Source of the DNA: Mytilus edulis
Lineage: Eukaryota; Mollusca; Bivalvia; Mytilida; Mytilidae
Direction: 5' to 3'
Assembly (NCBI RefSeq): GCF_963676685.1
Contig: NC_092351.1
Coordinates: forward strand, 39,546,733-39,610,732
Length of the DNA: 64,000 nucleotides
Part shown: in pieces, positions 10,401-19,479 of the stretch
Numbering within the stretch: position 1 is the first letter of the stretch
How the letters are laid out: each line of letters starts with the position of its first letter
The notes under the pieces: model-generated
Databases searched by the model: none
What the model was told of the DNA's origin: nothing
What the model saw: the letters and a program-made list of their open reading frames with translations, nothing else
Program-made: the position numbers and the translations under genes

Positions 10401-12554
10401 TAGTTTATCCTGCACAATGACGATCACTTAGACGCTTGATGAACGTAAATAGTGCAGGGATACAGGCGACCCCCTCTATCTGGTAAATGACATCATAAAG
10501 GCGCCTATAATTGACAAGTTTTTTCCGGTGACAGATGAACTCGAAAGTGGTCTATTGTAGTCAATGGAAGTGTTTTATTTTATTGAATATACAAACTATT
10601 GAAAGTTAATACTGTGGATTCATTTATTTTCCTGGGTACCAATTTTCATGGATTGAGGAAAACTTACACTTTCATGGGTATTGAATTTTGTGGTTTTGCC
10701 TAGGTCTCCAAAAAGCCTATAGGAAATTTGTCATTTGATGAATAATAAAGGAGTATAGGTAAGGGCAGATTTTGGCCTCAATTTTCAGGTTTATTTGACG
10801 AAAGATTTTGGACACTTTTTAAACACTTTAGTGTCTATTTCATTTGATTCAATTAGTTAATGTGAAAGATTTTAACTGAGTTACTCATTAAAAACGCTAC
10901 GATTGAAGCTTAAATATGAAAAATCTATCAAATATGCCAAAAAATGTCACTTTTCAGATGGTTTTTGTCAAAAATGAAAGTAGCCGCAATCCGTGTTCAT
11001 CCTCAACTTTAATATATGATATGTATTATCATCAAATACAACTTAAATTTCAATATTAAGAATGAACACAAATGCGGCCACTTTCATTTTAGACGGAAAC
11101 TAAAATGCTAAAATTGTGAATATTTCAGTAATTTATCATGACTTAATGATGCTAGTACCCAATATATATGCATTGTATTGTCAAAAACAGCCTATATTTA
11201 TGTAGCTGAAGCATTCTACTTTCCAATAAATAACTAAAAGTTTAAATTTTAACAATTTTGTAAAACCGTTATATTTTGAGGCCAAAAAGGGGTTTTACCG
11301 AATCTACTCCTTTTGTGGTTCACCTGTACTCACGAAATTCATGAAAGTAAGTATCCAATGAATAATAATGAATCCACAGTTATATTTATTAACTATAAAT
11401 TCACATTTAAAATTACTTTTTATATATGTTAAATTACATATTTGTTTGATAGTTATAAACTTTCTATACATGCTATACGAAATTTTTCAGTTGTAAACAA
11501 AAACAAGAGGCTGTCACGACGACAGCAAACCGGATTTATTAACATTCATTTGTGTCCTGGTAATATCACAAGAACCATTACTGATGAATGGTGAAAGTGA
11601 AAATCGTCAATATCAAATTTGACCTCCATTTTGTCATCAGTATAAACATATTAAAATTTGACAAGCTTAGATTGAATGGTTCATGAGTAAATGCAACAAC
11701 GTGAATGGAAACACCATTTTACGATCTTTCAAGAACCATAACTCCTGAACGGTAAAAGTCAAAATCGTCATTATTGAACTTGACCTCTATTTTGTCATCA
11801 GTAACAACATATTAAAATTTTAAAAGCTTTGGTTGAATGGTTCATGAGAAAATGCACGGACATGACGGGAAACACCATTTTTCAATCTTTCAAGAACCAT
11901 TACTCCTGAACAGTAAAAGTCAAAATCGTCATTATTGAACTTGACCTCCATTTTGTCATCAGTAACAGCATATTAAAATTTCGGAAGCTTTGGTAGAACA
12001 GTTCATGCATAAATGCACGGACACGACTGGAAACTCCATTTTTCAATCTTTCAAGAACCATAACTCCTGAACGGTAAAAGTCAAAATCGTCATTATTGAA
12101 CTTGACCTCCATTCTGTCATCAGTAACAACATATTAAAATTTGGGAAGCTTTGGTAGAACAGTTCATGCGTAAATGCACGGACACGACTGGAAACTCCAT
12201 TTTTCAATCTTTCAAGAACCGTAACTCCTGAACGGTAAAAGTCAAAATCGCCATTATTGAACTTGACCTTCGTATAGTTGTCAGTAATAACATATTAAAA
12301 TTTTAAAAGCTTTGGTTGAACGGTTCATGAGTTAATGTACGGACAACATTTGATTGCCGGCCAGCCGCCCTCCGTACATCCCCAAATCAATAACCGACAT
12401 TTTTGTCACAAAAAAACGGTAAATAATGTTTTTGTTCTGTAACGACACCAAGCATTAATGATAAATATTGATAACATCAAAAGAAACTAATTATCTATTT
12501 ACCTGCAGATGCAATGTCAACAAAAATAATCACCATGCACACAAGGCGAAACAT
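127..12554 (-). CDS. secreted multi-CUB-domain protein, 14 exons, 3' end beyond left edge
   Basis: Fourteen exons read on the minus strand: 12503-12554, 9678-9914, 8965-9063, 8583-8695, 7800-7897, 7045-7160, 6383-6484, 5745-5907, 4539-4615, 3507-3854, 2824-2989, 1950-2137, 1386-1487 and 127-289. Each has an AG acceptor and a GT donor. The phases chain without a break and no in-frame stop occurs through 2024 coding nt (674 codons), which is strong evidence for a live gene. The product begins with a signal peptide and then has six consecutive CUB-like domains of about 100-120 residues, with N-glycosylation-type NxT/S sites and no transmembrane segment in view. CUB domains are extracellular beta-sandwiches used for protein or carbohydrate binding. 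The final domain is cut by the window edge, so the C-terminus and any further domain are unknown. I do not recognise an orthologue; 'CUB-domain-containing protein' or 'cubilin-like' is the safest name. Confidence 0.85.
484..584 (-). repeat. fragment of the common SINE-like mussel repeat
   Basis: Contains the degraded signature 'gatgtggtat..gtgccaatgaaacaactctcca' followed by a 'aggtcaaagtacagtcttcaaca' block. The same order recurs at 1620-1795, 61541-61735 and 62370-62500. Intronic. Confidence 0.6.
1620..1795 (-). repeat. SINE-like dispersed repeat
   Basis: Minus-strand copy of a family defined by 'gattgccattgagacaac', 'ccaaatgacaggaattta', 'caatgagcaaaacccatacc' and 'gtgaaacaattcaaacc'. About 176 bp, in a CUB-gene intron. 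The family is non-coding and is one of the most frequent in this window. Confidence 0.7.
1950..2989 (-). CDS. CUB domain 5 (exons 2824-2989 and 1950-2137)
   Basis: Exons of 166 and 188 nt joined in phase 2. The domain starts ECGNQINAGNGTLSS, has VTECIWVITVP, then KGYKIELRDGG and a final strand SFNLYFDTFTKP. Borders and frame are consistent with the neighbouring exons. Confidence 0.8.
2220..2460 (+). repeat. dispersed repeat ending in a 'gggacggagggaaggacgg' tract
   Basis: Block with 'gccctgctgaagatttgcaa', 'gggacataactctagaacag' and a purine-rich end. It looks like a molluscan dispersed non-coding repeat of about 240 bp; there is no second copy in the window to define its ends. Confidence 0.4.
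3507..3854 (-). CDS. CUB domain 4, encoded in a single exon
   Basis: One 348-nt exon in phase 1 at both ends (a symmetrical module). It encodes the textbook CUB opening: ACTSD, then GTITSPLYPSQYP and NYVCQW. The second cysteine pair of a classical CUB is absent. The exon ends with SLSYKILG before a GT donor. Several NxT/S sites are present. Confidence 0.85.
4078..4346 (+). repeat. SINE-like dispersed repeat (long copy)
   Basis: Plus-orientation copy containing 'cctgtactaagtcaggaatc', 'ttcagtggttgttgtctgtt', 'tggggccctttatagcttgc', 'tggtttacttttataaattg' and 'ggagagttgtctcaattgca'. It matches in order the copies at 15781-16060 and 48468-48610. Confidence 0.7.
4539..6484 (-). CDS. CUB domain 3 (exons 6383-6484, 5745-5907, 4539-4615)
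   Basis: Exons of 102, 163 and 77 nt. The domain starts DCHKVSS, has GCNWLINP, then DLCGNETLVIYEG and LGTITKKTQLTSYP. The 102/163 nt pair has the same lengths and phases as the pair encoding domain 6 (1386-1487, 127-289), and the proteins are clearly alike (DLCGNETLVIYEG versus DLCDNETLYVYEG). The two domains therefore derive from one duplicated exon block. Confidence 0.8.
4880..5725 (+). repeat. three head-to-tail copies of a ~200-bp dispersed repeat
   Basis: Copies at about 4880-5065, 5098-5310 and 5530-5725 share 'gtgggtacaggtgaac' types, 'tttggcaaaaccacgaaa' and the terminal 'aaaataaatgaatccaca' block. They sit in one intron of the CUB gene. Further copies lie at 8325-8530, 10605-11375 and, inverted, 33395-33560. 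Short ORFs here are by-products. Confidence 0.7.
6665..6905 (+). repeat. SINE-like dispersed repeat
   Basis: Contains 'aggccttgcatagcttactg', 'gtttgctcttggttgttg', 'cagttatgtcttttggtc' and 'tctcattggcaatcatatgt', in the order expected for the plus-strand family. Intronic. Confidence 0.6.
7045..8695 (-). CDS. CUB domain 2 (exons 8583-8695, 7800-7897, 7045-7160)
   Basis: Three exons of 113, 98 and 116 nt join in phases 0 and 2. The segment has the hallmark core VKVYDGISDQGPLLANF, matching the CUB consensus 'VYDG...LL..F', and later ALYFGGSF. The usual cysteine pairs are missing in this domain, so it is a divergent, disulphide-poor CUB fold. Introns between the exons contain SINE-like and other dispersed repeats. 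Confidence 0.7.
8325..8530 (+). repeat. copy of the ~200-bp 'aaccacgaaa' dispersed repeat
   Basis: Shares 'ggattaacatcattatttgt'-like opening, 'gggatttgtgggttcatgtg' and 'ttggcaaaaccatgaaatc' with the array at 4880-5725. Intronic in the CUB gene. Confidence 0.65.
8965..9914 (-). CDS. CUB domain 1 (exons 9678-9914 and 8965-9063)
   Basis: Two exons of 237 and 99 nt encode about 112 residues. They start at VSTCDKTV, include a CSW motif typical of the second CUB cysteine, then a Cys pair (QQCGLYC), and end near SVEAWAQ. Four cysteines are present, as in a full CUB domain. Splice phase is 1 at both internal borders. Assignment to CUB rests on cysteine spacing and the pattern shared with later domains; it is the more divergent end of the protein. 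Confidence 0.7.
9230..9362 (+). repeat. SINE-like dispersed repeat fragment
   Basis: Contains 'gctttgctcattgttgaagg' and 'tgattggcaatcataccaca', the most conserved blocks of the family. Intronic. Confidence 0.65.
10165..10561. mobile_element. 397-bp MITE with 'ctataatagacaactttcga' TIRs and CAAT target duplication
   Basis: The left end reads gctataatagacaacttt; the right end is its inverted match (revcomp actacaatagaccacttt, continuing cgagttc on both). Flanks carry a direct repeat caat at 10161-10164 and 10562-10565. It lies in the first intron of the CUB gene. Small ORFs on both strands inside it have no support. No transposase is encoded, so it is non-autonomous. Confidence 0.65.
10605..11375 (-). 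repeat. dispersed ~200-bp repeat split by a nested insertion
   Basis: The left part (10605 to about 10745) carries 'tggattcatttattttcctg' and 'attttgtggttttgcctagg'; the right part (about 11308-11375) carries 'gtggttcacctgtactcacg' and 'aatgaatccacagttatat'. Together they rebuild one inverted copy of the family at 4880-5725. About 560 bp of unrelated sequence interrupts it. Confidence 0.65.
10747..11310. mobile_element. ~560-bp MITE-like element with inverted ends, nested in a dispersed repeat
   Basis: The left end is aaggagtataggtaagggca then ttttggcctcaa; the right end, read inverted, is aaggagtagattcggtaaaa then tttttggcctcaa. The inverted ends enclose a non-coding AT-rich body. The exact target duplication is not clear, so borders are good to a few bases only. 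Confidence 0.55.
11504..12417. mobile_element. pearl-like element with a core of five 161-bp tandem units
   Basis: The phrase caagaacc starts at 11569, 11730, 11891, 12052 and 12213, an exact 161-bp step. Units share 'gtaaaagtcaaaatcgtcat', 'ttgacctccattttgtcatc' and 'ttcatgagtaaatgcac'. The array is flanked on the left by acaagaggctgtcacgacga and on the right by 'gattgccggccagccgccct' and 'aatcaataaccgacattttt'. A tandem core of about 160 bp between non-repeated flanks is the published architecture of bivalve pearl elements; identity here is inferred from architecture. No protein is encoded, because 161 is not a multiple of three. Confidence 0.7.
12503..12554 (-). CDS. exon 1 of multi-CUB gene: start codon and signal peptide
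   Basis: The 52-nt exon encodes MFRLVCMVIIFVDIASA plus one base of the next codon, and a GT donor follows (ctgcag|gtaaat on the minus strand). The hydrophobic run VCMVIIFV with small residues at the end (ASA) is a standard cleavable signal peptide. It joins in phase 1 to the exon at 9678-9914, giving a mature start near VSTCDK. The intron between them (about 2.6 kb) is filled with mobile elements. Confidence 0.8.
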
Positions 12555-12794
12555 TTCTGAAAGATAAAAAAAAAAATCTTTTCAAAAGAATGAATAGATG
12601 GTTTATACATAGGGCCTCAGGATAGGGCTTTATACACTATATATATGGGCTAGAATTAAATAGGTGAGATACACTGACAAATGCTCATTGTTAATCTGTT
12701 GATAACATCGATGCTACAGAAAATTCCCAAGAAGACAATTTGTTCACTTTAAGATAAAATGGCAAGTAGAGTATGTGTGATTAAACGTACATTA

Positions 12795-13574
12795 TCAGTC
12801 AGGGGACTTACTTAAATAAGTGATTTTTAAATCACTTATTTAAGTAGCAAATTCAAAGTTTTGTCACAAATTGTGATTATGTAGTTTTACAAAAAATTTA
12901 AACACATAGATTAAATAATATCTTTTCATTAGTAAAATTGAAAAAATAAAGACCTTTTTGCTTCTTTTAGGTAGCAAGGTTTATGCCTTTAATGCTATCA
13001 TTTAGCTGCAAATTCTATTTTAGTTGAAAAAATGCTATAATAATGGCTTTACATAATAAACTGATACTTTTTTAACCGATTTTTCCCAGAAGTGGAAGTA
13101 TTTTCCTTTGAAGTTCAAGGTTTCATCTTTCAGATAATGTAATAAAATTCTACTGTTCGTGATTAAAATTTCACTGTTCGGGGATGTTGAAATTAGTGGG
13201 GGTTATTAAAATAATGATACTTAAAGAAGTGATTTTTGGGAAGGAAATTGAGGTATGATACTTAAACAAGTGATTTTTATTTCATTATCCTAGATTCAGT
13301 ACAAGGTCATCACCTGAAATGACCTGGTCATCCTAGACAACACAGATGTTGGTTCTGATAATTTTAGAAACATAATTAATCCCTGGATCATTATATTAGT
13401 ATTTTATATTTAAAGCTACAATAAAATTAAATCACTTCTTCTAGTGATTAATTTGTACTACTTAAATAGGTGATTATTAAAGAAAGACAACTCTAACTTC
13501 CAACCCTTGTGAAAATAATGTTACTTGATTCAGTGATTTAGTAAATCACTCATTTAAGCAAATCCCCTGACTGA
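12795..13574. mobile_element. 780-bp MITE with TTA target duplication and iterated subterminal motifs
   Basis: The left end is tcagtcaggggacttactta and the right end is its inverted match (revcomp tcagtcaggggatttgctta); similarity runs about 32 bp. Flanking tta occurs at 12792-12794 and 13575-13577. Inside, variants of acttaaataagtgattt recur in both orientations (about 12812-12845, 13220, 13260, 13428-13475, 13530-13555). A 3-bp TTA duplication with iterated subterminal repeats resembles PIF/Harbinger-type non-autonomous elements. No transposase is present. Confidence 0.75.
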
Positions 13575-13611
13575 TTATGCATATAATACACATATTTCTA
13601 CAAATCTATAT

Positions 13612-13785
13612 ATAAAATTGAGAATGGAAATGGGGAATGTGTCAAAGAGACAACAACCTGACCATAGAAAAAATAACAGCAGAAGGTCACTAACAGGTCT
13701 TCAATGTAGCGAGACATTCCTGCACCCGGAGGCGTCCTTCAGCTGGCCCCTAAACAAATATATATACTAGTTCAGTGATAATATG
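13612..13785 (-). repeat. truncated copy of the 'cttcaatgtagcgag' repeat
   Basis: Shares 'gagaatggaaatggggaatg', 'tcaaagagacaacaacc', 'ggtcttcaatgtagcgag' and 'cgtccttcagctggccccta' with 14664-15065 and 53246-53655. It is cut short after the 'cagtgataat' block. Confidence 0.7.
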
Positions 13786-14663
13786 TACATAAATTTTGGT
13801 TTAAGCTGTAAAGCAGCAAACCAGCTAGCTTGTTCTATATACTGAACTACAACTTGATTGGTTATTCACAATTCTGGAGTTATGCTTCAATGAACCTAAT
13901 CTATGTATACCAATGAGTGGTCAATTATTATGTTAGTAGGGATTTTTTTGCCAAAAAGTGCAGAAACCTTCATTTTATTCCATAAAACAAAGACATGGTT
14001 AGGCAGTTTGGCTGTTCATGTACAAAACTCATTACCAACAGCATACCACAACCAACATTCAATCAATCAATCATTACAGACAAAAATATCTCATCCTCAT
14101 ATTTAAAGTGATATTGTTTATATAGTTTAGTAAAATTTAGGTAGGACCCATATAAGTCAACTAAAATTGAAATAGGTATTCATATACATTTATGAACACT
14201 TACAGTCATTGACAGTCCTGTATCCTGTCTATAAATTACCTTTTTTGAGTTTGAAATTCTCACTTTTTGGCATTTACAAACTGTAACGAGTAATTCACTC
14301 ACAATATATATTTATGAATGTGCTTAATATTATCTGCACAAATACACTTAGATCTCTGATGCACATGTGTATTTTCAATATTGTTCTAAAATTTCACACT
14401 ATACATTGTACTTATAAAAGTTGCAATAACTTGTTTCCCAATCCACTATAAATAAATAGGGTGTAACCTATTCTTGTGTAATACCAGAAAATGTCAGATT
14501 AAGCAGGGTTTCGGATTACTCAGGTTTTTCTGCAAGGATAGGCATATTTTAGGACCATGAAAATGTGTCAGTTAAAGCAGGATGTTAAAATACTCAGATG
14601 TCAAATTTGGCAGGTTACACTGTATGTTTAAACTATAAAAATATAACTTTATAAAATTAAATA

Positions 14664-15065
14664 AGATTGAGAATGGAAATGGGGAATGTGTCAAAGAGAC
14701 AACAACCCGACCAAATAAAAAACAACAGCAGAGGGTCACCAACAGGTCTTCAATGTAGCGAGAAATTCCCGCACCCGGAGGCGTCCTTCAGCTGGCCCCT
14801 AAACAAATATATACTAGTCCAGTGATAATGAACGCCATACTAATTTCCAAATTGTACACAAGAAACTAAAATTAAAATAATACAAGACTAACAAAGGCCA
14901 GAGGCTCCTGACTTGGGACAGGCGCAAAAATGCGGCGGGGTTAAACATGTTTGTGAGATCTCAACCCTCCCCCTATACCTCTAACCAATGTAGTAAAGTA
15001 AACGCATAACAATACGCACATTAAAATTCAGTTCAAGAGAAATCCGAGTCTGATGTCAGAAGATA
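14664..15065 (-). repeat. ~400-bp dispersed repeat, full-length type copy
   Basis: It begins 'gattgagaatggaaatgggg' and continues through 'cttcaatgtagcgagaaatt', 'gccagaggctcctgacttgg', 'gcggcggggttaaacatgtt' and 'caagagaaatccgagtctga'. The copy at 53246-53655 is collinear over the whole length. No coding frame is preserved. Orientation is assigned by the likely transcript direction, which is uncertain. Confidence 0.7.
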
Positions 15066-15289
15066 GCATATAACTGCCTTACTTTGATATTTCTATTTAC
15101 AATAGTTTCAGTGTTAAATTTGTATAAATACTGAAAGTTGGAATTTCCACTACCACAAAGAAAAAAGTTGTATTGTGAATATAAAACAAAAACTAATTTG
15201 AACATACATAAATCTATAAAAGGGGGCAATAATTTAACGACTGGTAATTAAACTATAATTCATTAAAATTTTAAAATGCATTATATTAC

Positions 15290-15453
15290 CATAGGCATAT
15301 CCAAAGGGGGGAGCTTGGGGGCCTGCCCCCTCTTTGTGGGAAAAATTTGGATGATTATATAGGGAGTCACTGAAGCATGACTGGAGCAGCCCCCCCCCCC
15401 CCCCTTTCGGTCAGTCAGTGGGCCCTTTACAAAAAGTTCTCGATCCACCACTG
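15290..15453. mobile_element. 164-bp G/C-tract MITE with 5-bp ATTAC target duplication
   Basis: The left end is cataggcatatccaaagggg; the right end, inverted, is cagtggtggatcgagaac. Flanking attac occurs at 15285-15289 and 15454-15458. The body has long C and G runs. It is the same type as the 181-bp element at 27227-27407, which also makes a 5-bp duplication. Confidence 0.65.
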
Positions 15454-15780
15454 ATTACAATATAAACCTTAGTTATGTATAAATAACATTATAACATTTT
15501 GTATCAAAAACAATTGCACTTTCAGTTTATAGTTTATTGATACTAGAACACACCCGCGAAATCGTGGGCAATCAGAGCGTGGTTGAAAGTATGTAAAGTG
15601 TTGTAGGAAGAATTTTGCAAAAGATTTAATGACTGGAGAATTTAAGGAAAAGTATCAAAAGTCATAGGTACTTGGGGACAGGAAAATGTTTTTTTTTATC
15701 CCTCCTTTATTTCCCAAATTCCCATTTTTTGGTTTTCTATTAATTTCAATATGAACATACATTTAGTATATTAAATACAT

Positions 15781-16060
15781 TCAAATCAGGAGCCTGTGAT
15801 TCAGTGGTCATGGTGGTTGTCGTTTGTTTTTGTCTTATATATTTTTTTTGTTCATTTTTTTGGTACATAAATAACGCCGTTAGTTTTCTCGTTTGAATTG
15901 TTTTACATGCATTTCGGGGCCTTTTATAGCTGATTTTGCGGTATGGGCTTTGCTCATTGTTGAAGGCCATACTACCTATAGTTGTTAATTTCTGTGTCAA
16001 TTTGGTTTCTTGTGGAGAGTTGTCTCATTGGCAATCATACCATACCTATTTTTTGTTATA
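15781..16060 (+). repeat. SINE-like dispersed repeat inside the Helitron-type element
   Basis: The best-preserved plus copy in the window: 'gagcctgtgattcagtggtc', 'cgttagttttctcgtttgaa', 'tcggggccttttatagctga', 'gctttgctcattgttgaagg' and 'agttgtctcattggcaatca'. Confidence 0.75.
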
Positions 16061-16350
16061 ATGAATTTTTGTAAAAGATTTAATTGATGAAGAATTTCAG
16101 AAAAGGTATCAAAAGTCAGGTGCTTTGGAACAGGACAATTGTTTTCCTAGCCCTGCTCCTCCATTATTTTTCAAAAAATTCCCATTTTTTTTAAATTTCT
16201 ATTTACATATACATGATTGATAACACATGCATACTTTTAGCGCTTAACTGTATATAATGAACATCCTTTACTTTTAATAAAGTGTATTTGCTTTTTACTT
16301 TCAATGCTCAGGTTACTAATCCATCCACGGCGGTCATTTCTATATTATAC

Positions 16351-16382
16351 AGACTCTCTCTCTCTTTCTCTCTCTCTCTCTT
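16351..16382. repeat. (CT)n microsatellite
   Basis: A run of ct dinucleotides with one ttt interruption, inside the Helitron-type element. Confidence 0.9.
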
Positions 16383-16729
16383 TAGTTTACTCTGTGACCA
16401 CAGTGGATAGTAAACTTGAAAAAGATAGCAGATAGAAAATACACTTTATTCGTAGTATATGTATGTTCAAAGAATACAGAAAAACGCAAACCGGAAGTCT
16501 AATATGACTTAAAATTTTGCCCAATGACGGAATCAATATCCGGATGCGTTTTTTCTAGTTTTTCTCCCAAAATAACTCAATCTGAATAATCATAAAAATG
16601 GATGACAAATGCGACTATGCACTGTACCTATAGGGCACAGAGGCATGATGATTACTTTATTGTGGAAAGAAGAGAAGCGATACACAAAATGAGGTCTTCT
16701 CGTTTAATAGTATAGATGATATGTAAAGT

Positions 16730-18780
16730 TCTTGTGAACTTGTATCCTGTTGTAGTGTTATCAGTTTTGCATTAAATGCACTTTTATAGACAAATAATAA
16801 CCTTACCTTTAACAGGCAGTATCCTGCACTGATAGGACACTCTTATAATACACACTTATCACAAGACCATTTATCATAAATAATTATTATACCAACAAGG
16901 AAGTTACCTATTTAACCATATGTAAATATATCTATTTTAAACTTTTTTGGGATTTCAAAAATTAAAGTAATATCAAAACCAATGAAGCATAAATAAAATC
17001 ATATCTAATTTCTTTTTTAATTTTTATAAATCAAGTATCTCCTTTTCATAAAATTGTCCTTATATAGGACAATGGACAGGGAAATGACAACGGTTTTAAA
17101 TTTTTAGACTTTTTTCCATGGAGCATTTAAAAGTTGTAATTGCACAACTATTGCAAGATATTACTGTAAAAGGATGTTGTGTTAGGCATTTTTATTGGGA
17201 ATGTTCTAGATGGTTTCACCTAGAAAAAAGATATGGTCTTATATCAGTGACATGTATGCATGGAGGTCTGTTGGTCTCCAAGTAATTTCTAATTTTCAGA
17301 ATGTCGACCTAATTCCTGGCAAATTGTTAGACTGAATTTTCTTTACAATTGCAACTTATCAGTATCCAAACACTTATAGTTTGTCCAGAAATTTGTCCCA
17401 AAATCAACATATCAGAATTTTTTATCACTACCATGACTACATGAGAATCATGGTATCACAAGTAACAAATTAGAATCAAGTAAATGCAGTACATGTATAT
17501 ATACAATAGTAATAGAATTTATTCACTTTCAACACTGATGACAAGTAATTTTTTCAAAGCACATTAAATCTAAATACTTAATATATAATATTATAATAAT
17601 TACTTTTTTTTAAAAGCAAGCTTTAAGTCCAGTTAAGTTCAATTTTTGTGGGGTAAATGATGAGTTATTAACTAGATGATATGATTATATGTCAAAATTT
17701 AATGGATCATTACAGGGTAAATATTTACTGTAACAGAGAAATATACTGTATTTGTTTTAGCACCCTCAAGGTTTATTCAACAGTAAAATCATGATTTAGT
17801 CCCAGTATCTATCAAGGTTTAATGCATGAAGTGAGGTAATATTGTCAATTTCAATAAATGGTTATCAAGTGGGACATGTAACAAGATAATTTTGAGATGC
17901 ATTAAGTGCTTACATACACTTATTGAAAGTGTTAAGATTATTTTAACTAACAATATAATATAGTTAATCATCAGTCTATAAATAGAACAATATTAGAAGG
18001 ACACAGTTAATTTTAGCCTACGGTGGTAACTATATGGCCTTGAATGTCAACTCTATCATATATCATAGAGATTTTAACATGAAATATTTTCTAAAATGAA
18101 TACAATTCAAGTCTTAATTCTAGGTAAAAACAAATCCCCTCAGAAAAATGCATTATACATGTAGACTCAAAAGTCAGCACATTTTGAAAAATTTTCCAAA
18201 ACACAAAACATGTAATTAAAATAAAGTGAAGTGCCAAAACATTAGTAAAAGTAGTATAGAAATTTATAGTATTTGTGGGCTGATTGAAAATACATAATAA
18301 TCATGATAATCTCAGGATCAATTTTAACCTTTCATGAATCTTCTCCTTAATAAAAAGGGAGACATTCATTACAATGAAGACCCTAAATCTGGAGTGTTTG
18401 TCTACATGAGGAAGAATAACAGATCTGTTCATCAATGTACATAAAATGTTGACATTACATATTATACATGTTATACTGGCATTTTGAAGAAGTGGTCCCC
18501 TATATGGCTGGTAATGTTGTGGAAGTACAATTTTTCAACTATTGCTTATATAGAATTTACACAGAATTAAGCATTCATGATCCTGAGTGATATGAAAACC
18601 ACATCACATTTTCAAAATCATACTCATTATCTAAAGATGATTTGCCAGTGCTACACTCTTATATTGCTGGATGGACATCATAAAGAGCAATAGCATAAAC
18701 ATTACAGAAAGACACAGTCTTGAGGGTTGTAATGGGAATACCTTCATGACGTTAACAGTAATTTTTAATGCATGACTATA
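16730..18780. other. AT-rich stretch with no recognisable gene
   Basis: I see no bordered exon, no long frame and no clear repeat boundary here. Composition is uniform and AT-rich. Confidence 0.5.
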
Positions 18781-18814
18781 AAATGTACACTTTCTTTCAG
18801 ACGATAACAAATAT

Positions 18815-19020
18815 CAGCTGAATTTGACGAATCATGCTATTTTTTTTCCTAAAAATAACGGTAACAATAATTATTTGAGACATCTGACGAATCACGATAA
18901 GTATATTTTGTCGAATCACAGTAAAATTTTAACCAATATGACGCTAACCATGCTAACGGTAGCTGAAAATGACCGTTTGACGCCTGACGGTAAAGGGCAT
19001 TACCACCTTCTGTCTTGTGC
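18815..19020. repeat. irregular repeat of a 'gacgaatcacgataa' motif
   Basis: Variants gacgaatcatgcta, gacgaatcacgataa, gtcgaatcacagtaaa, gacgctaaccatgctaacgg and gacgcctgacggtaaagg follow each other. An open 91-codon frame overlaps it but has no recognisable domain and is probably incidental. Confidence 0.4.
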
Positions 19021-19479
19021 AATGACAAGATTATACTGTAAATTTAAAAAAGAAACACAGATAATAGACATGATAGATATTCAAATTAATGTTCAATAAA
19101 CATTAAGAACATTATAAAGAAAAAAAATCAGACATCTTGCTTGAAAAACAAGACTTTATTTGGTTGGGTGTGAAATATAACTTTTTATTGACAATTTTTC
19201 AGAGTAAATCTCCAATTCTATATCAACTCAATTTAGCTCTTAACATTGCTAAAAATGTTTCTCCTATTGCATGTATTGAGATTTTTTTTTCAATGAAATT
19301 TCAGTTTCAATTCTGCATTACTATTTGGAATGGTATACTAAAACTTTTAATCCATTGTATGTATGTATGTACTGAGATTCCGCCAATTAAGACGCACCCC
19401 TTGATTGACTACAAGGGTACAGCGGATCCATGTACACTCCCTAAGGATTAATGGAGATGTGTCCTTTACAATATTATCC

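Larger units (their letters stand above)
15543..16716 (-). mobile_element. Helitron-type non-autonomous element (minus orientation)
   Basis: Read on the minus strand, it starts tctatactattaaacgagaa after an A and ends tgtgttctag before a T. A 16-nt hairpin (15553-15568) sits just inside the 3' end. A 5' TC, 3' CTAG, terminal hairpin and insertion between A and T are the defining Helitron features. Both ends match the element at 39946-41510. The body contains a SINE-like copy (15781-16060) flanked by two direct repeats (15614-15760 and 16067-16215), and a (CT)n tract at 16351-16382. No Rep/helicase is encoded. Confidence 0.75.

Noticed and set aside
11900-12112. 70-codon frame in the 161-bp array
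   Set aside because: The unit length is not a multiple of three, so the frame does not repeat, and no domain is seen.
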